From NCBI GenBank assembly GCA_029262065.1, contig JAJDAC010000037.1, forward strand, positions 1 through 37,142: a DNA stretch of 37,142 nt. The letters are read 5' to 3'. The stretch comes from Candidatus Krumholzibacteriota bacterium (GTDB taxonomy: Bacteria; Krumholzibacteriota; Krumholzibacteriia; JAJRXK01). The number at the start of each line of letters is the position of its first letter. Positions within the stretch are counted from its first letter, which is position 1. A program made the translations under genes and the position numbers. The notes under the pieces are model-generated. The model saw only the letters and a list, made by a program, of their open reading frames with translations, searched no databases and had not been told where the DNA came from. Positions 17,768-25,950 of the stretch are shown piece by piece.

Positions 17768-20700
17768 GTGCCATCTACCCAATCAAGGCACCGAACGGGT
17801 GGCTTGCTTGGTTGTGTCCTGATGATTCTGCTTGTGGGCGGTCTTCGTACCGCTCACGGGCAGATGAGTTTCCTGAAGTCCTCCCAGGACTATGAGTTGA
17901 GTGATGTCATGGCCGAGGCGGACGAATTCGTCCGCCTCGATGCATATTGGGAAGCCTACGCCACGTCGCCTGATGGCGACCGTCAGCTGGTGGGCTACGT
18001 ATTCCTCTCCGATGATCTCGTCGAGATTCCGGCGTACTCGGGCAAGAGCATGAATACCCTCATTGGCCTGGATCTCGACGCGGCCATTACGGGAATCAAG
18101 ATCGTCCAGCATTCCGAGCCCATCGTGCTGTTGGGACTCAAGGAAGGGGTGATCTACGCGTTCGGCGACCAGTACGTGGGCAAGAGCATCCGCGAGCGGA
18201 TCATCATCAGCGGCGTACCGCGCGAGGGTTATACGGCCATCGACGCCATCACCGGTGCCACGGTCACCGCCATCGCCGGCAACGCCACCATCCTGGAGGC
18301 CAGCCGCCTGGTGGCCAAGCAAACGGGCCTCGTAAAAGGCGCGGCTATCTCGAATCGGATACTCCGAACCGATTTCGTGGAGAAATCCTGGAATGCGCTC
18401 GTTGCCGAGGGATCCATCGCGAACCTGGTGGTTACTCCGCAGGACGTCTCGGACGAGGGAGACGAGCCCGTCGTGGATCTCTGGTTCACGATCCTCAACC
18501 CGCCGACCATCGGCATCAATCTACTGGGAGAGCATCAGGCCAAGCTCATGGAGGAACGCGTGGCCCAGGGACACGCGGCGGTATTCATTGGTAGCCGCGG
18601 TTCGATCTCGTTCAAGGGATCGGGGTTCGCGCGCGGGGGAATCTTCGACCGCTTTTCCCTGGAGCAGGGTGGTGATGTCTTCATCTGCAAGGACGTTGAT
18701 TACATCAACGTGACCCGGCTGGATGATGACATGGCTCCACAGTTCGAAGAAGGTGGCATCTTCTTCGTCGGGGGAAGCTTCGATCCCACCGCGGACTTCA
18801 CGTTCCACCTGACTATTCCATTCCGCGTGAACGACGTAAGGAGCTACGCGACATTCAGTGAGCCGTTCCACCTGCCCGGTGAATACGTGGAGGAAGAAGT
18901 TCCGTACTGGAAGATGCGTTGGCAGGCCGAAGTGGTAACGCTGATTGCCTTTCTGCTCTTCGTGGCGTCGGTTGTGCTCCAGTTCCTGTTCCGGATGCAA
19001 TTGGCCCGCAGGCAACAGTTGTTGCACCCCATCCGCATCTTCACCTGGTCGGTGGCGGCGATCGTGGTGGGACTGGGTTGGAAAGCGCAACCGTCGACCA
19101 CGCAGATGCTCACGTTCTTCACTTCAGCGATCGAGGGTCGTTTTCCTGCGGAGATCTATCTATCCGAGCCCATGATCTTCCTTTTCTGGTGCATCATCGT
19201 TCTTTCGACCCCCTTGTGGGGGAGAGGGTTTTTCTGCGGCACTCTGTGTCCGTACGGCGGGTTGCTTGAGGTGCTGAGGCTCCCCTACGAGAAGCTTGTG
19301 CCCAAGTCGCGACGGAAGGCCATCGACGAGTGGACTCCCCCTACCAATCTCCGCCGCTTGAAGTACGTGGTTCTGGTGGTCGTGTTGGCGGTGTCGGTGG
19401 TCAGTTTGACCGCGGCCGAGGTTCTGGCCGAAGTGGAGCCCTTCAAGACGTTCATTCTGCGACTGGTGCGGCCGCAGATGTTCGTCCTCTATTTCGTCGC
19501 GGTGACGCTTGCTTCCGTGGTGTGGGCTCGTGGCTTCTGTCGCTTTGTCTGTCCTTTGGGCGCTGCGCTCGCGCTACCGTTTGGCCGGCCCTTGGTGAAG
19601 CTCGACCGCTACGATCACTGCGGCACCTGTCGTATCTGCGAGCACGAGTGCCTTCCGCGGGCTATCACCCGCGAGGGTGATATTGACCTGCGAGAGTGTT
19701 TCCAGTGTTGGGATTGTCAGGACACCATGCAAAACACGGCCCGATGTCCCGTGCTGATCAATCCCGAGGCTACCAGGAAGTCAGATCTGGCGAAGGTCGC
19801 GAAGGCCACGACGACCACCAGCGTGCTCTTTCTGTTTCTGGCCGCCGGTCCGGCGTTCGCGTCGACCTGGACCGTTAGCCAACCCGCGGACTCGCTCCAA
19901 TCCGTGGTAAACAGCGCCGCGCTCGGCGATACAGTGAAAGTGGCCGCGGGGATCTACCCTGGCCAACTGCTCGTTCGCGAGGGTCTGGTAATTCTGGGCG
20001 ATGAGGGGGCCATTTTGGATGGGGGCGGGCAAGGCCACGTCGTGATGATCGATGAGTCCGAGGTAACGTTCTCGGGCTTCACGGTGCGCGCCAGTGGCGA
20101 CGACATGGAGAATGCCGACGCCGGTATCTGGGTGAGTCAGGAGTCCTCGGGTGTGCGGATACTGCACAACACCATCATCGACTGTCGATTCGGAATCTGG
20201 ATCAACGGGAGTCCGACGATCGAGATCGTGGGCAATACGGTGAAGGGGCGAGCTCATCTGGACAAGAACTCGCGCGGTGACGGTATCCATTTCTGGGATA
20301 CCCATGGCGCGATAGTCACCGACAATTACATCGTGGACGCTCGCGATGGGATCTACATGGAACTCTCTACCGAGTGCCAGATTCTTCGCAACGATATTCG
20401 CCGCTCCCGGTACTCAATCCATACCATGTGGTGCGATCGCAGTACCTACAACGACAACGTGGCATCGGAAAACCTGGTGGGGCTGGCTTTGATGTTCTCC
20501 AAGGGTCTCGAGGCCGTGGGCAACACCGTCCACAACAACGCGACGCACGGTCTGTTGCTCATCCAGGTTACGCGCAGCGTTGCCCGTGACAATCGCGTGA
20601 TAGGAAACACCAAAGGAATGTTCGTGTACAATTCCCTCTACAATACGATTGAGGGCAATCTCATCGCCAACAACTCCCTGGGCATCCACTATTGGGCCGG

Positions 20701-21109
20701 CTCCGAAGACAACGCGATTACAAACAATTCTCTTGTGCAGAACAAGATACAAGTGAAGTTCGTGGCTGCGAAGGATCAGACATGGGCCGGGAACTTCTGG
20801 ACCGACTACACGGGGTGGGACGGCAACGGGGATGGCCACGGGGACACGGCCTATCGCTCCCACACGCTGGTGGATGCGTTGCTGTGGGAGTTCCCGGCGG
20901 CGAAGTTGTTGTTGGCCAGCCCCGCCTTCCAGGTGCTGGCGGGGGCGGAGCGGACCTTTCCGGTACTAAGCGCCCCGAAGGTGATCGATCCCACGCCATT
21001 GATGCACCCGACAATAAAGAATTGGCGCGAGGTCCTCGCGCAGTATCCACCGTTGCCCCAGAACTATTACGGCACGCTCCAAAAGCTGCCCCACATTCCT
21101 GGAGGCTGA
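17768..21109 (+). CDS. NosR-NosD fusion: flavin/Fe-S membrane protein joined to periplasmic copper-maturation protein
   Basis: 1113 residues, GTG start with GGGAG five bases before it. Residues 1 to about 665 are NosR/NirI-like: signal segment (12-30), periplasmic FMN-binding domain with the flavinylation motif DAITGAT (Thr165), transmembrane helices from about 388 to 590, the CxxxCP motifs Cys490/494 and Cys591/595, and a cytoplasmic ferredoxin with Cys618/621/624/628 and Cys644/647/650/660. Residues 700-1113 are NosD-like: a right-handed beta-helix (GIWVSQ, NTIIDCRFGIWING, NDIRRSRYSIHTMW) and the family ending GNFWTDYTGWDGNGDGHGDTAYR. The junction (671-699) is RKSDLAKVAK then VLFLFLAAGPAFA, an internal signal-peptide-like segment. 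NosR is thought to pass electrons to NosZ; NosD helps CuZ assembly. The frame runs through without stop or obvious internal start. Confidence 0.93.
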   Translation: MPSTQSRHRTGGLLGCVLMILLVGGLRTAHGQMSFLKSSQDYELSDVMAEADEFVRLDAYWEAYATSPDGDRQLVGYVFLSDDLVEIPAYSGKSMNTLIGLDLDAAITGIKIVQHSEPIVLLGLKEGVIYAFGDQYVGKSIRERIIISGVPREGYTAIDAITGATVTAIAGNATILEASRLVAKQTGLVKGAAISNRILRTDFVEKSWNALVAEGSIANLVVTPQDVSDEGDEPVVDLWFTILNPPTIGINLLGEHQAKLMEERVAQGHAAVFIGSRGSISFKGSGFARGGIFDRFSLEQGGDVFICKDVDYINVTRLDDDMAPQFEEGGIFFVGGSFDPTADFTFHLTIPFRVNDVRSYATFSEPFHLPGEYVEEEVPYWKMRWQAEVVTLIAFLLFVASVVLQFLFRMQLARRQQLLHPIRIFTWSVAAIVVGLGWKAQPSTTQMLTFFTSAIEGRFPAEIYLSEPMIFLFWCIIVLSTPLWGRGFFCGTLCPYGGLLEVLRLPYEKLVPKSRRKAIDEWTPPTNLRRLKYVVLVVVLAVSVVSLTAAEVLAEVEPFKTFILRLVRPQMFVLYFVAVTLASVVWARGFCRFVCPLGAALALPFGRPLVKLDRYDHCGTCRICEHECLPRAITREGDIDLRECFQCWDCQDTMQNTARCPVLINPEATRKSDLAKVAKATTTTSVLFLFLAAGPAFASTWTVSQPADSLQSVVNSAALGDTVKVAAGIYPGQLLVREGLVILGDEGAILDGGGQGHVVMIDESEVTFSGFTVRASGDDMENADAGIWVSQESSGVRILHNTIIDCRFGIWINGSPTIEIVGNTVKGRAHLDKNSRGDGIHFWDTHGAIVTDNYIVDARDGIYMELSTECQILRNDIRRSRYSIHTMWCDRSTYNDNVASENLVGLALMFSKGLEAVGNTVHNNATHGLLLIQVTRSVARDNRVIGNTKGMFVYNSLYNTIEGNLIANNSLGIHYWAGSEDNAITNNSLVQNKIQVKFVAAKDQTWAGNFWTDYTGWDGNGDGHGDTAYRSHTLVDALLWEFPAAKLLLASPAFQVLAGAERTFPVLSAPKVIDPTPLMHPTIKNWREVLAQYPPLPQNYYGTLQKLPHIPGG

Positions 21110-21110
21110 G

Positions 21111-22001
21111 ATGATCCGGTTGGAAAACATTTCCAGGCAGTACGGCGGTGTGCACGCCTTGCGGTCGATCGACCTGGAGCTGCAGACGGGGGAGTGGTTG
21201 GGCCTGGCCGGTCCCAACGGTTCGGGCAAGACCACGATGCTCCGGATCATTCTGGGTCTTACCCAGCCTTCGAGTGGCCAAGTCTACCTGGAGGGCGAAC
21301 TGCCCGATGCGCAGGCCTGGATCCGCTTTCGAAAGAAGCTGGGGTTCATGCCCGAGCGAATATCGTTCTACGACAACCTGACGGGCAAGGAGACTCTGGA
21401 GTTCCTGGCGTCCGTGCGTGGGGCGTCGCCGACGGTCATCGAGGAACTGCTGGAGAAGGTGGGGTTGTCAGACGCATCGTCGCGCAAGGTGGGCGGCTAT
21501 TCCAAGGGAATGCGACAGCGTCTCAATTTCGCCCAGGCGCTCCTGGACGACCCGGAGGTGCTCATTCTCGACGAGCCTACTGAGGGGCTCGATCCCCATG
21601 CGGTCCGCCACTTCTTCACGTTGCTGAAGAGCGATAGACCGCGGACGGTGCTTCTGTCTTCACACCGTCTAAGCGAGCTGGAAACGCGCGCCGATCGTAT
21701 CTGCGTTCTGGGCGAAGGCGACATCAAGGCACTTGGTTCTCCGCGGGATCTCATGGCCGCTACGAAACAACGGTCGCGTGTTCACATCGTAGTGGTCAAC
21801 GGAACCATGGACTCGCACGGACCCCAACTGGCGGAAATGGGTTTTGCTCACGCCAATGGAGTTCCCGGTCATCTCCGCGTCGCGATTCCCTACGCCGAGA
21901 AGGTAGCGTTCTTGAACCGGCTGCATGCTAGCGGTGCTGAGCTCAAGGACGTCTGGATTGAAGAAACCGATCTGGAGGAGGCCTACTTTGAAGCGCACTG
22001 A
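21111..22001 (+). CDS. nosF: NosF copper-maturation ABC transporter ATPase
   Basis: 296 residues, ATG one base after the preceding stop with TGGAGG upstream. Complete ABC ATPase: Walker A GPNGSGKTT (34-42), signature YSKGMRQR (130-137), Walker B LILDEP (151-156), D-loop GLD, switch His185 in SSHRLSE. With NosY it should form the transporter that, together with NosD, supplies sulfur or another factor for CuZ assembly in NosZ. Position directly after the NosD half and before NosY identifies it as NosF. Its stop lies inside the next gene (14-base overlap), which suggests translational coupling. Confidence 0.95.
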   Translation: MIRLENISRQYGGVHALRSIDLELQTGEWLGLAGPNGSGKTTMLRIILGLTQPSSGQVYLEGELPDAQAWIRFRKKLGFMPERISFYDNLTGKETLEFLASVRGASPTVIEELLEKVGLSDASSRKVGGYSKGMRQRLNFAQALLDDPEVLILDEPTEGLDPHAVRHFFTLLKSDRPRTVLLSSHRLSELETRADRICVLGEGDIKALGSPRDLMAATKQRSRVHIVVVNGTMDSHGPQLAEMGFAHANGVPGHLRVAIPYAEKVAFLNRLHASGAELKDVWIEETDLEEAYFEAH

Positions 22002-22839
22002 TATCGTGGCCGCCATCGCCCGCAAGGAGATTACGGACCGGCTACGCAACAAGTGGATCCTGACGGTTTCCGTGCTGCTGGTGGTGGCGGCGTTCTCGAT
22101 TTCGTTTCTGGGGGCCGTTCCCGTGGGCCTGGCCGGGTTCCAGCGCAGTGGCATGATCATGGTGAGCCTGATCAACCTGGCTATCTATCTGGTCCCCTTG
22201 CTGGCGCTGGCGCTCGGTGCGTTTGCCATCATCGACGAACGTGAGCGCGGTACGCTGGACCTGATCCTTGCCTACCCCGTGCGCCCTCGCGAGTACCTGG
22301 CGGGCAGCTTTCTGGGACTCGCGGTCGCCCTGGGCGCGGCCATTCTGGTTGGATTCGGACTCGCGGGAGCGGTGGTGATCTTCCAGGGCGGCGTGGTGGA
22401 GATCGGACAGTACCTGCTGTTCCTGGTCATGACGCTGCTGCTGGGAGTGATGTTCCTGGCCATCTCGTACACGATCTCAATACTCGCCCAGGACAAGGGC
22501 CGCGCGCTGGCGGTTTCACTCCTGGTATGGATTGGTTCCGTGTTCCTCTACGACATCGTGTTGGTTGGTGCTCTGGTGGCCTCCCAGGGGAAGATTCCCG
22601 AAAATCTGTTCTCGGGTGCGCTGATGCTGAACCCCGTCGACCTGTATCGCCTGCTGCTCTTCTCGCTGGTAGACAGCGCCCGTTCGCCGATTGGGCTGCT
22701 TGAGGGCGACCTTCCCAAGATGATGACCGCGCCGATATTGGCCGCCGCGTTCTTCGCGTGGCTGGCGGCGCTTCTACTGGTGACGTTTCGTGTTTTTGAA
22801 CGCGGTGTGTCGGCCGACCTGTGGTCGCGATCGAGATAA
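21988..22839 (+). CDS. nosY: NosY ABC transporter permease
   Basis: 283 residues from a TTG (21988) that has GGAGGAGG seven bases upstream and gives the expected start LKRTDIVAAIARKEITDRLRNKW. An ATG at 21925 would add 21 residues lying wholly in the nosF frame overlap and is less likely. Six transmembrane segments are visible: WILTVSVLLVVAAF; INLAIYLVPLLALALGAF; FLGLAVALGAAILVGFGLAGAVV; LLFLVMTLLLGVMFLAISY; ALAVSLLVWIGSVFLYDIVLVGALV; and the last helix ILAAAFFAWLAALLLVTF. ABC-2 type permease of the NosY family (DERERGTLDLILAYPV is typical). It pairs with NosF; role as in the NosDFY maturation complex. Confidence 0.93.
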   Translation: MKRTDIVAAIARKEITDRLRNKWILTVSVLLVVAAFSISFLGAVPVGLAGFQRSGMIMVSLINLAIYLVPLLALALGAFAIIDERERGTLDLILAYPVRPREYLAGSFLGLAVALGAAILVGFGLAGAVVIFQGGVVEIGQYLLFLVMTLLLGVMFLAISYTISILAQDKGRALAVSLLVWIGSVFLYDIVLVGALVASQGKIPENLFSGALMLNPVDLYRLLLFSLVDSARSPIGLLEGDLPKMMTAPILAAAFFAWLAALLLVTFRVFERGVSADLWSRSR

Positions 22840-22863
22840 CCCGAGCCAAAGAGAAGAACGACA

Positions 22864-23574
22864 ATGCTAAAGATGCTTTCACCCGGTCACCGGACCTTCG
22901 CTGTCGCTATCGGCTTGTTTCTGGGTACGCACATCTGCGGTGGACCAATATCCGCAACGGCCAGCTCGGCGGGTGAGTTGACCGGCAAGGTTCTGGCGTC
23001 GGGTCAGGACGCGAAAGGCGCGGCTCAATGCGTTGTTTGGATCGAGGGGATAGAAGGTGGCACCGTGCCCGAGGTCGACACCGTCATCACGCACGAGGGC
23101 GGCGCCATGAAGCCTTCCGTGAGCTTGGGCTTCGTGGGTCGGGACTTCGTCCTTCGTAACGACAACGCCGATTTCCACAACACCCATCTGTACATGCACC
23201 TGGCGTATCAGGAACTGGTCTCGGATCGACCCCTGCACTACGGCGCTACTGTATACAACATTCCGCTACCGGTGCAGGGGAAGGAAATCAAGCGGCCCAT
23301 CAAGCCGTACCACCGTTACCGAACAGAAACGGGTTTTATCGAGGCCATCTGCAATCCCCATCCATCGGAGAAAGCGTATGTCCTGGTGTTTGACCATCCG
23401 TACTGCGCTCTGACCGAAGAAGACGGCAGCTATTCGATCAAGGGCATTCCGGCGGGCCGCTACCCGGTGAAGGTTTTCCGCGACGGTGTGGTGACCAGAT
23501 TGGACGACGTCGAGGTGACCGCGGGCGTCACCGAGTTCGATCTGAACGTCGAGTCGATAGATGGGGGTGAATGA
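22864..23574 (+). CDS. Exported cupredoxin-like/carboxypeptidase-regulatory-like protein at end of nos operon
   Basis: 236 residues with a signal peptide (FAVAIGLFLGTHICGG region). The middle resembles the plastocyanin-like proteins in which a cupredoxin fold is combined with a regulatory beta-sandwich: VLRNDNADFHNTHLY (His105, His108) and AICNPHPSEKAYVLVFDHPYCALTEEDGSYSIKGIP is split here into its parts Cys163, His166 and Glu169 followed by the sandwich. A His, Cys, His, Glu or Met set could bind type 1 copper, but the usual axial Met is absent at the ligand loop. It starts 24 bp after nosY on the same strand, so it is likely the last nos gene. Copper relay or electron transfer to NosZ is inference; the family is not a standard nos gene. 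Confidence 0.75.
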   Translation: MLKMLSPGHRTFAVAIGLFLGTHICGGPISATASSAGELTGKVLASGQDAKGAAQCVVWIEGIEGGTVPEVDTVITHEGGAMKPSVSLGFVGRDFVLRNDNADFHNTHLYMHLAYQELVSDRPLHYGATVYNIPLPVQGKEIKRPIKPYHRYRTETGFIEAICNPHPSEKAYVLVFDHPYCALTEEDGSYSIKGIPAGRYPVKVFRDGVVTRLDDVEVTAGVTEFDLNVESIDGGE

Positions 23575-23589
23575 GAGCCGCGAAGCAGG

Positions 23590-24174
23590 TCAGAGCTGTT
23601 CGGTCACGATGGCGTGGACGGCGTCCTTGAAGTCCTGTTCGAGAATGAAGTGGTGGTAGATCTCCCGAACCAGGCCGTCCTTGCCGACGAACACGATGAT
23701 AGGAACGAAATTCACTTCGTAGTTCTTCAGGAGCTCTCGATTCTTGCCTGCGAGCATCAGGAATGGCAGTCCGAATGCTTCCTTGTATCGACGAATCAGT
23801 TTTTCACCTTCGGCCCACACGTTGATGGTCATGATCGTGAGGCCTTGACCGTCGTACTGCGCATGGGCTCGCTTGAGGAACGCGATGACCTGCGTGCAGT
23901 AGTGACACATGTTGTGCGTGAAGTAGAGAATCACAGGCTCGCCGATGTGGTCGGATAGGTTGTGGACGGTACCGGTCTCGTCCCTGAGTTCGAACATCGG
24001 AGGTGGATGGCCGACTTCGGCGATCTCGGTCCGGGCGTCGACGCACCAGATTGTTCCAAGCATCAGAACCAACACCAGGCTCATTGGCCATTTGGCGTCG
24101 ACGAAGGCCGTGGATCGTTGTGGAAATGTGATATCGCAAACGTTGGAATGGAAACGCCGCTTATCCTTGAGCAC
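23590..24174 (-). CDS. Exported thioredoxin-like redoxin with CHYC active site
   Basis: 194 residues from GTG 24174; an ATG at 24084 (MSLVLVLMLGTIW) gives a shorter 164-residue form. The core after residue 53 is an AhpC/TSA-TlpA type thioredoxin fold: PPPMFELRDETG entry strand, EPVILYFTHNMCHYCTQ with Cys90 and Cys93, NFVPIIVFVGKDG containing the cis-Pro region. A hydrophobic segment at 31-46 looks like a signal or anchor, so it acts outside the cytoplasm. It is convergent with the cupredoxin-like gene (15-bp gap) and divergent from the SCO1 gene. Redox care of copper-binding Cys in SCO1 or CuA is plausible from context, not proven. Confidence 0.85.
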   Translation of the reverse strand: MLKDKRRFHSNVCDITFPQRSTAFVDAKWPMSLVLVLMLGTIWCVDARTEIAEVGHPPPMFELRDETGTVHNLSDHIGEPVILYFTHNMCHYCTQVIAFLKRAHAQYDGQGLTIMTINVWAEGEKLIRRYKEAFGLPFLMLAGKNRELLKNYEVNFVPIIVFVGKDGLVREIYHHFILEQDFKDAVHAIVTEQL

Positions 24175-24218
24175 GATGAACTCGCAGTCTGGTTACGCTG
24201 AAGGTTCTTGCCTGCACC

Positions 24219-24240
24219 AATCCTAGTGCAAAGCGCCGCT
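24219..24240 (+). promoter_or_regulatory. Second copy of the AATCCTAG/GCAAAGC motif, upstream of SCO1
   Basis: AATCCTAG (24219-24226), one T, GCAAAGC (24228-24234), one G, then CCGCT (24236-24240). It ends 23 bases before the SCO1 start. The nos leader has the same parts without the two extra bases. Here the hairpin potential is reduced to AAGC/GCTT, so the shared element is the primary sequence rather than a strong stem. It lies in the divergent region with the redoxin gene and could act on both. Confidence 0.4.
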
Positions 24241-24263
24241 TACCTCCAGTGATTGGAGTCGAC

Positions 24264-24893
24264 ATGCAATCGCGAGACCGTCGTCGCGCGGCCGGGGTCC
24301 TGCTGTTGTCCGCCCTGCTGACGACTGTCTCGTGGTTGTGGTCGAGTTACCCCGCCATGGCTGGCGAACCCCCAAGTCGCGACGTCGAGTCGCATCGCTA
24401 CTTTTCCGAGTTTGCGTTGAACAACTGGAGCGGCGACGAGTTCACTCTCGACTCCCTTCGTGACGCCGCGGCGATCATCGTCTTCACGTACGCCAAGTGC
24501 GTGTTCGGCTGCCCGATGATCACGTTCTACCTGAAGAACCTGGATCAGGAACTGGGCCATCCCGAAGATCTCCGGTTCGTCCACATCTCCGTCAACCCGC
24601 AGTTGGACAATGCGCAGGAAATACAGAAGCATTTCCTGCAGTTCGAGATCGATCCTACCAAGGACCCAAGATGGGTCTTTCTGAACGGTCCCGAGGATAG
24701 GATCGAGGCCCTCCTTGCCGACAATGACATCACAGTGAAGAAGACACCCATGAAAGACGGCGTTCTGATCGACCACACCATACTGGTCCAGGTTGTTGGA
24801 AGAGATAGTCGAATCGTGGCGGAGTTCCCCACCTACCTTTGGGACGAAGAGAGGATGGCAGATGCATTACAAGCAGCGCTCGAACCGAGGTAG
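24264..24893 (+). CDS. SCO1/SenC-family copper chaperone
   Basis: 209 residues from the ATG at 24264 (GGAG five bases upstream; an earlier GTG at 24249 is less likely). Signal or membrane anchor RRAAGVLLLSALLTTVSWLW, then a thioredoxin-like SCO domain with the copper motif CVFGCP (Cys79, Cys83) and the distal ligand His171 in IDHTIL. Family members bind copper and assist CuA assembly in cytochrome oxidase; by context this one could metallate CuA of NosZ, which is inference. Its last 32 bases overlap the start of the transglutaminase gene, so the two are translated from one transcript. Confidence 0.93.
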   Translation: MQSRDRRRAAGVLLLSALLTTVSWLWSSYPAMAGEPPSRDVESHRYFSEFALNNWSGDEFTLDSLRDAAAIIVFTYAKCVFGCPMITFYLKNLDQELGHPEDLRFVHISVNPQLDNAQEIQKHFLQFEIDPTKDPRWVFLNGPEDRIEALLADNDITVKKTPMKDGVLIDHTILVQVVGRDSRIVAEFPTYLWDEERMADALQAALEPR

Positions 24894-25944
24894 CCGAGCT
24901 CATCGTAGCCGTTCGTGGGTCGTGGTTGCGTCATTCGCGGCAGTGGTGCTCTTGCACGCTCCAAAATACGTGGTGGCTGACTCCGTCGACGTAACGAAGG
25001 TATCGCAGATGGCGTTCGACGTTACCTACACCACCGAAATCATGGACCTCCCTTCGGACAGCGAAGTTCTGCGCATATGGATGCCGCTGCCGCCGACATC
25101 AGTCGATCAGACCGTAGAGAATCTCAAGGTTTCATGTCCGGTGCCGTACGAGGTGCGCCAGGACAAGGCATATGGCAACCACATCGTCTTCGTTGAAACG
25201 AAGCCGGACGCCGTACCGTTTTCACTGGTGGCCCGCTACACCATCGTTCGCAAACAAAGCGGCGTCGAGCCCGCCAAGATCACGGAACTGGAGCGGAAGA
25301 AGTACTCGCAGCTGACTCCGCGGGTGAAGATCAACGATGAGATCCGCCGTTTCGCGGCCGACGTAGCCGGCGACGAAACCTCCGCTATCGTCGTGGGGCG
25401 TCGTATCTACGATGCATTGATCGAGACGCTGAATTACGACAAATCCATACCGGGGTGTGGTACCGGCGACACCGAATGGATCTTCAAGTACAAGAACGGA
25501 AAGTGTGACGACTATCATTCGCTGTTCATGGCCATGGCGATCTCCCGCGGTATTCCGGTGCGGTGGGAGCAGGGATTTCCTTTGCCCTATCCCTCGGCGG
25601 ACAATCTTGGCAAGGGGAGCCTGGAGGGAGACTGCTCGGGAGCGCATTGCTGGGTTTCGTTCTACGACGAGGAACTCGGATGGATTCCCGTGGATGTGTC
25701 CGAGGGCGACAAGAAGCCGGAACTGGCCGAGTTCTTCTTCGGCAATCTCTCACCCAACCGGTTCAAGATCTCCGAGGGCAGGGAAATCGTATTCGATCCG
25801 GCGCAGGGTGGTGACCCCATGAATTCACTGGCGTACGCGTACGCGGAGTCCGATGGACTTCCGTTGATATACCTGGCCAACTTCCGAAACACGATCGAGT
25901 TCGAAGTGCATGACATCCAAATGGACCCGCCACGCAGCCGGTAA
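24862..25944 (+). CDS. Exported transglutaminase-like cysteine protease fold protein
   Basis: 360 residues from the ATG at 24862 (AGAGGA upstream), overlapping the SCO1 gene. A signal or anchor (WVVVASFAAVVLLHAP) precedes an N-terminal beta domain (FDVTYTTEI...LRIWMPLPP) and a transglutaminase core with a visible triad: Cys215 in NGKCDDYH, His262 in GAHCWVSFYD, Asp278 in WIPVDVS. These proteins may act as peptidases, amidases or cross-linkers; substrate unknown. No known nos role; the coupling with SCO1 is the interesting point. The stop is only 6 bp from the convergent efflux-pump gene. Confidence 0.88.
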   Translation: MHYKQRSNRGSRAHRSRSWVVVASFAAVVLLHAPKYVVADSVDVTKVSQMAFDVTYTTEIMDLPSDSEVLRIWMPLPPTSVDQTVENLKVSCPVPYEVRQDKAYGNHIVFVETKPDAVPFSLVARYTIVRKQSGVEPAKITELERKKYSQLTPRVKINDEIRRFAADVAGDETSAIVVGRRIYDALIETLNYDKSIPGCGTGDTEWIFKYKNGKCDDYHSLFMAMAISRGIPVRWEQGFPLPYPSADNLGKGSLEGDCSGAHCWVSFYDEELGWIPVDVSEGDKKPELAEFFFGNLSPNRFKISEGREIVFDPAQGGDPMNSLAYAYAESDGLPLIYLANFRNTIEFEVHDIQMDPPRSR

Positions 25945-25950
25945 GGCTGC

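Noticed and set aside
15833-17782. A 649-codon open frame antisense to nosZ
   Set aside because: It is a composition shadow of the high-GC coding frame of nosZ; its translation is rich in His, Val, Asp and Arg with no domain, and nosZ is certain on the other strand.
19700-19900. An independent nosD start codon inside the fusion
   Set aside because: Around the junction only GTG and ATG codons without a Shine-Dalgarno or correct position for the signal segment are found, and the frame from the NosR half has no stop.
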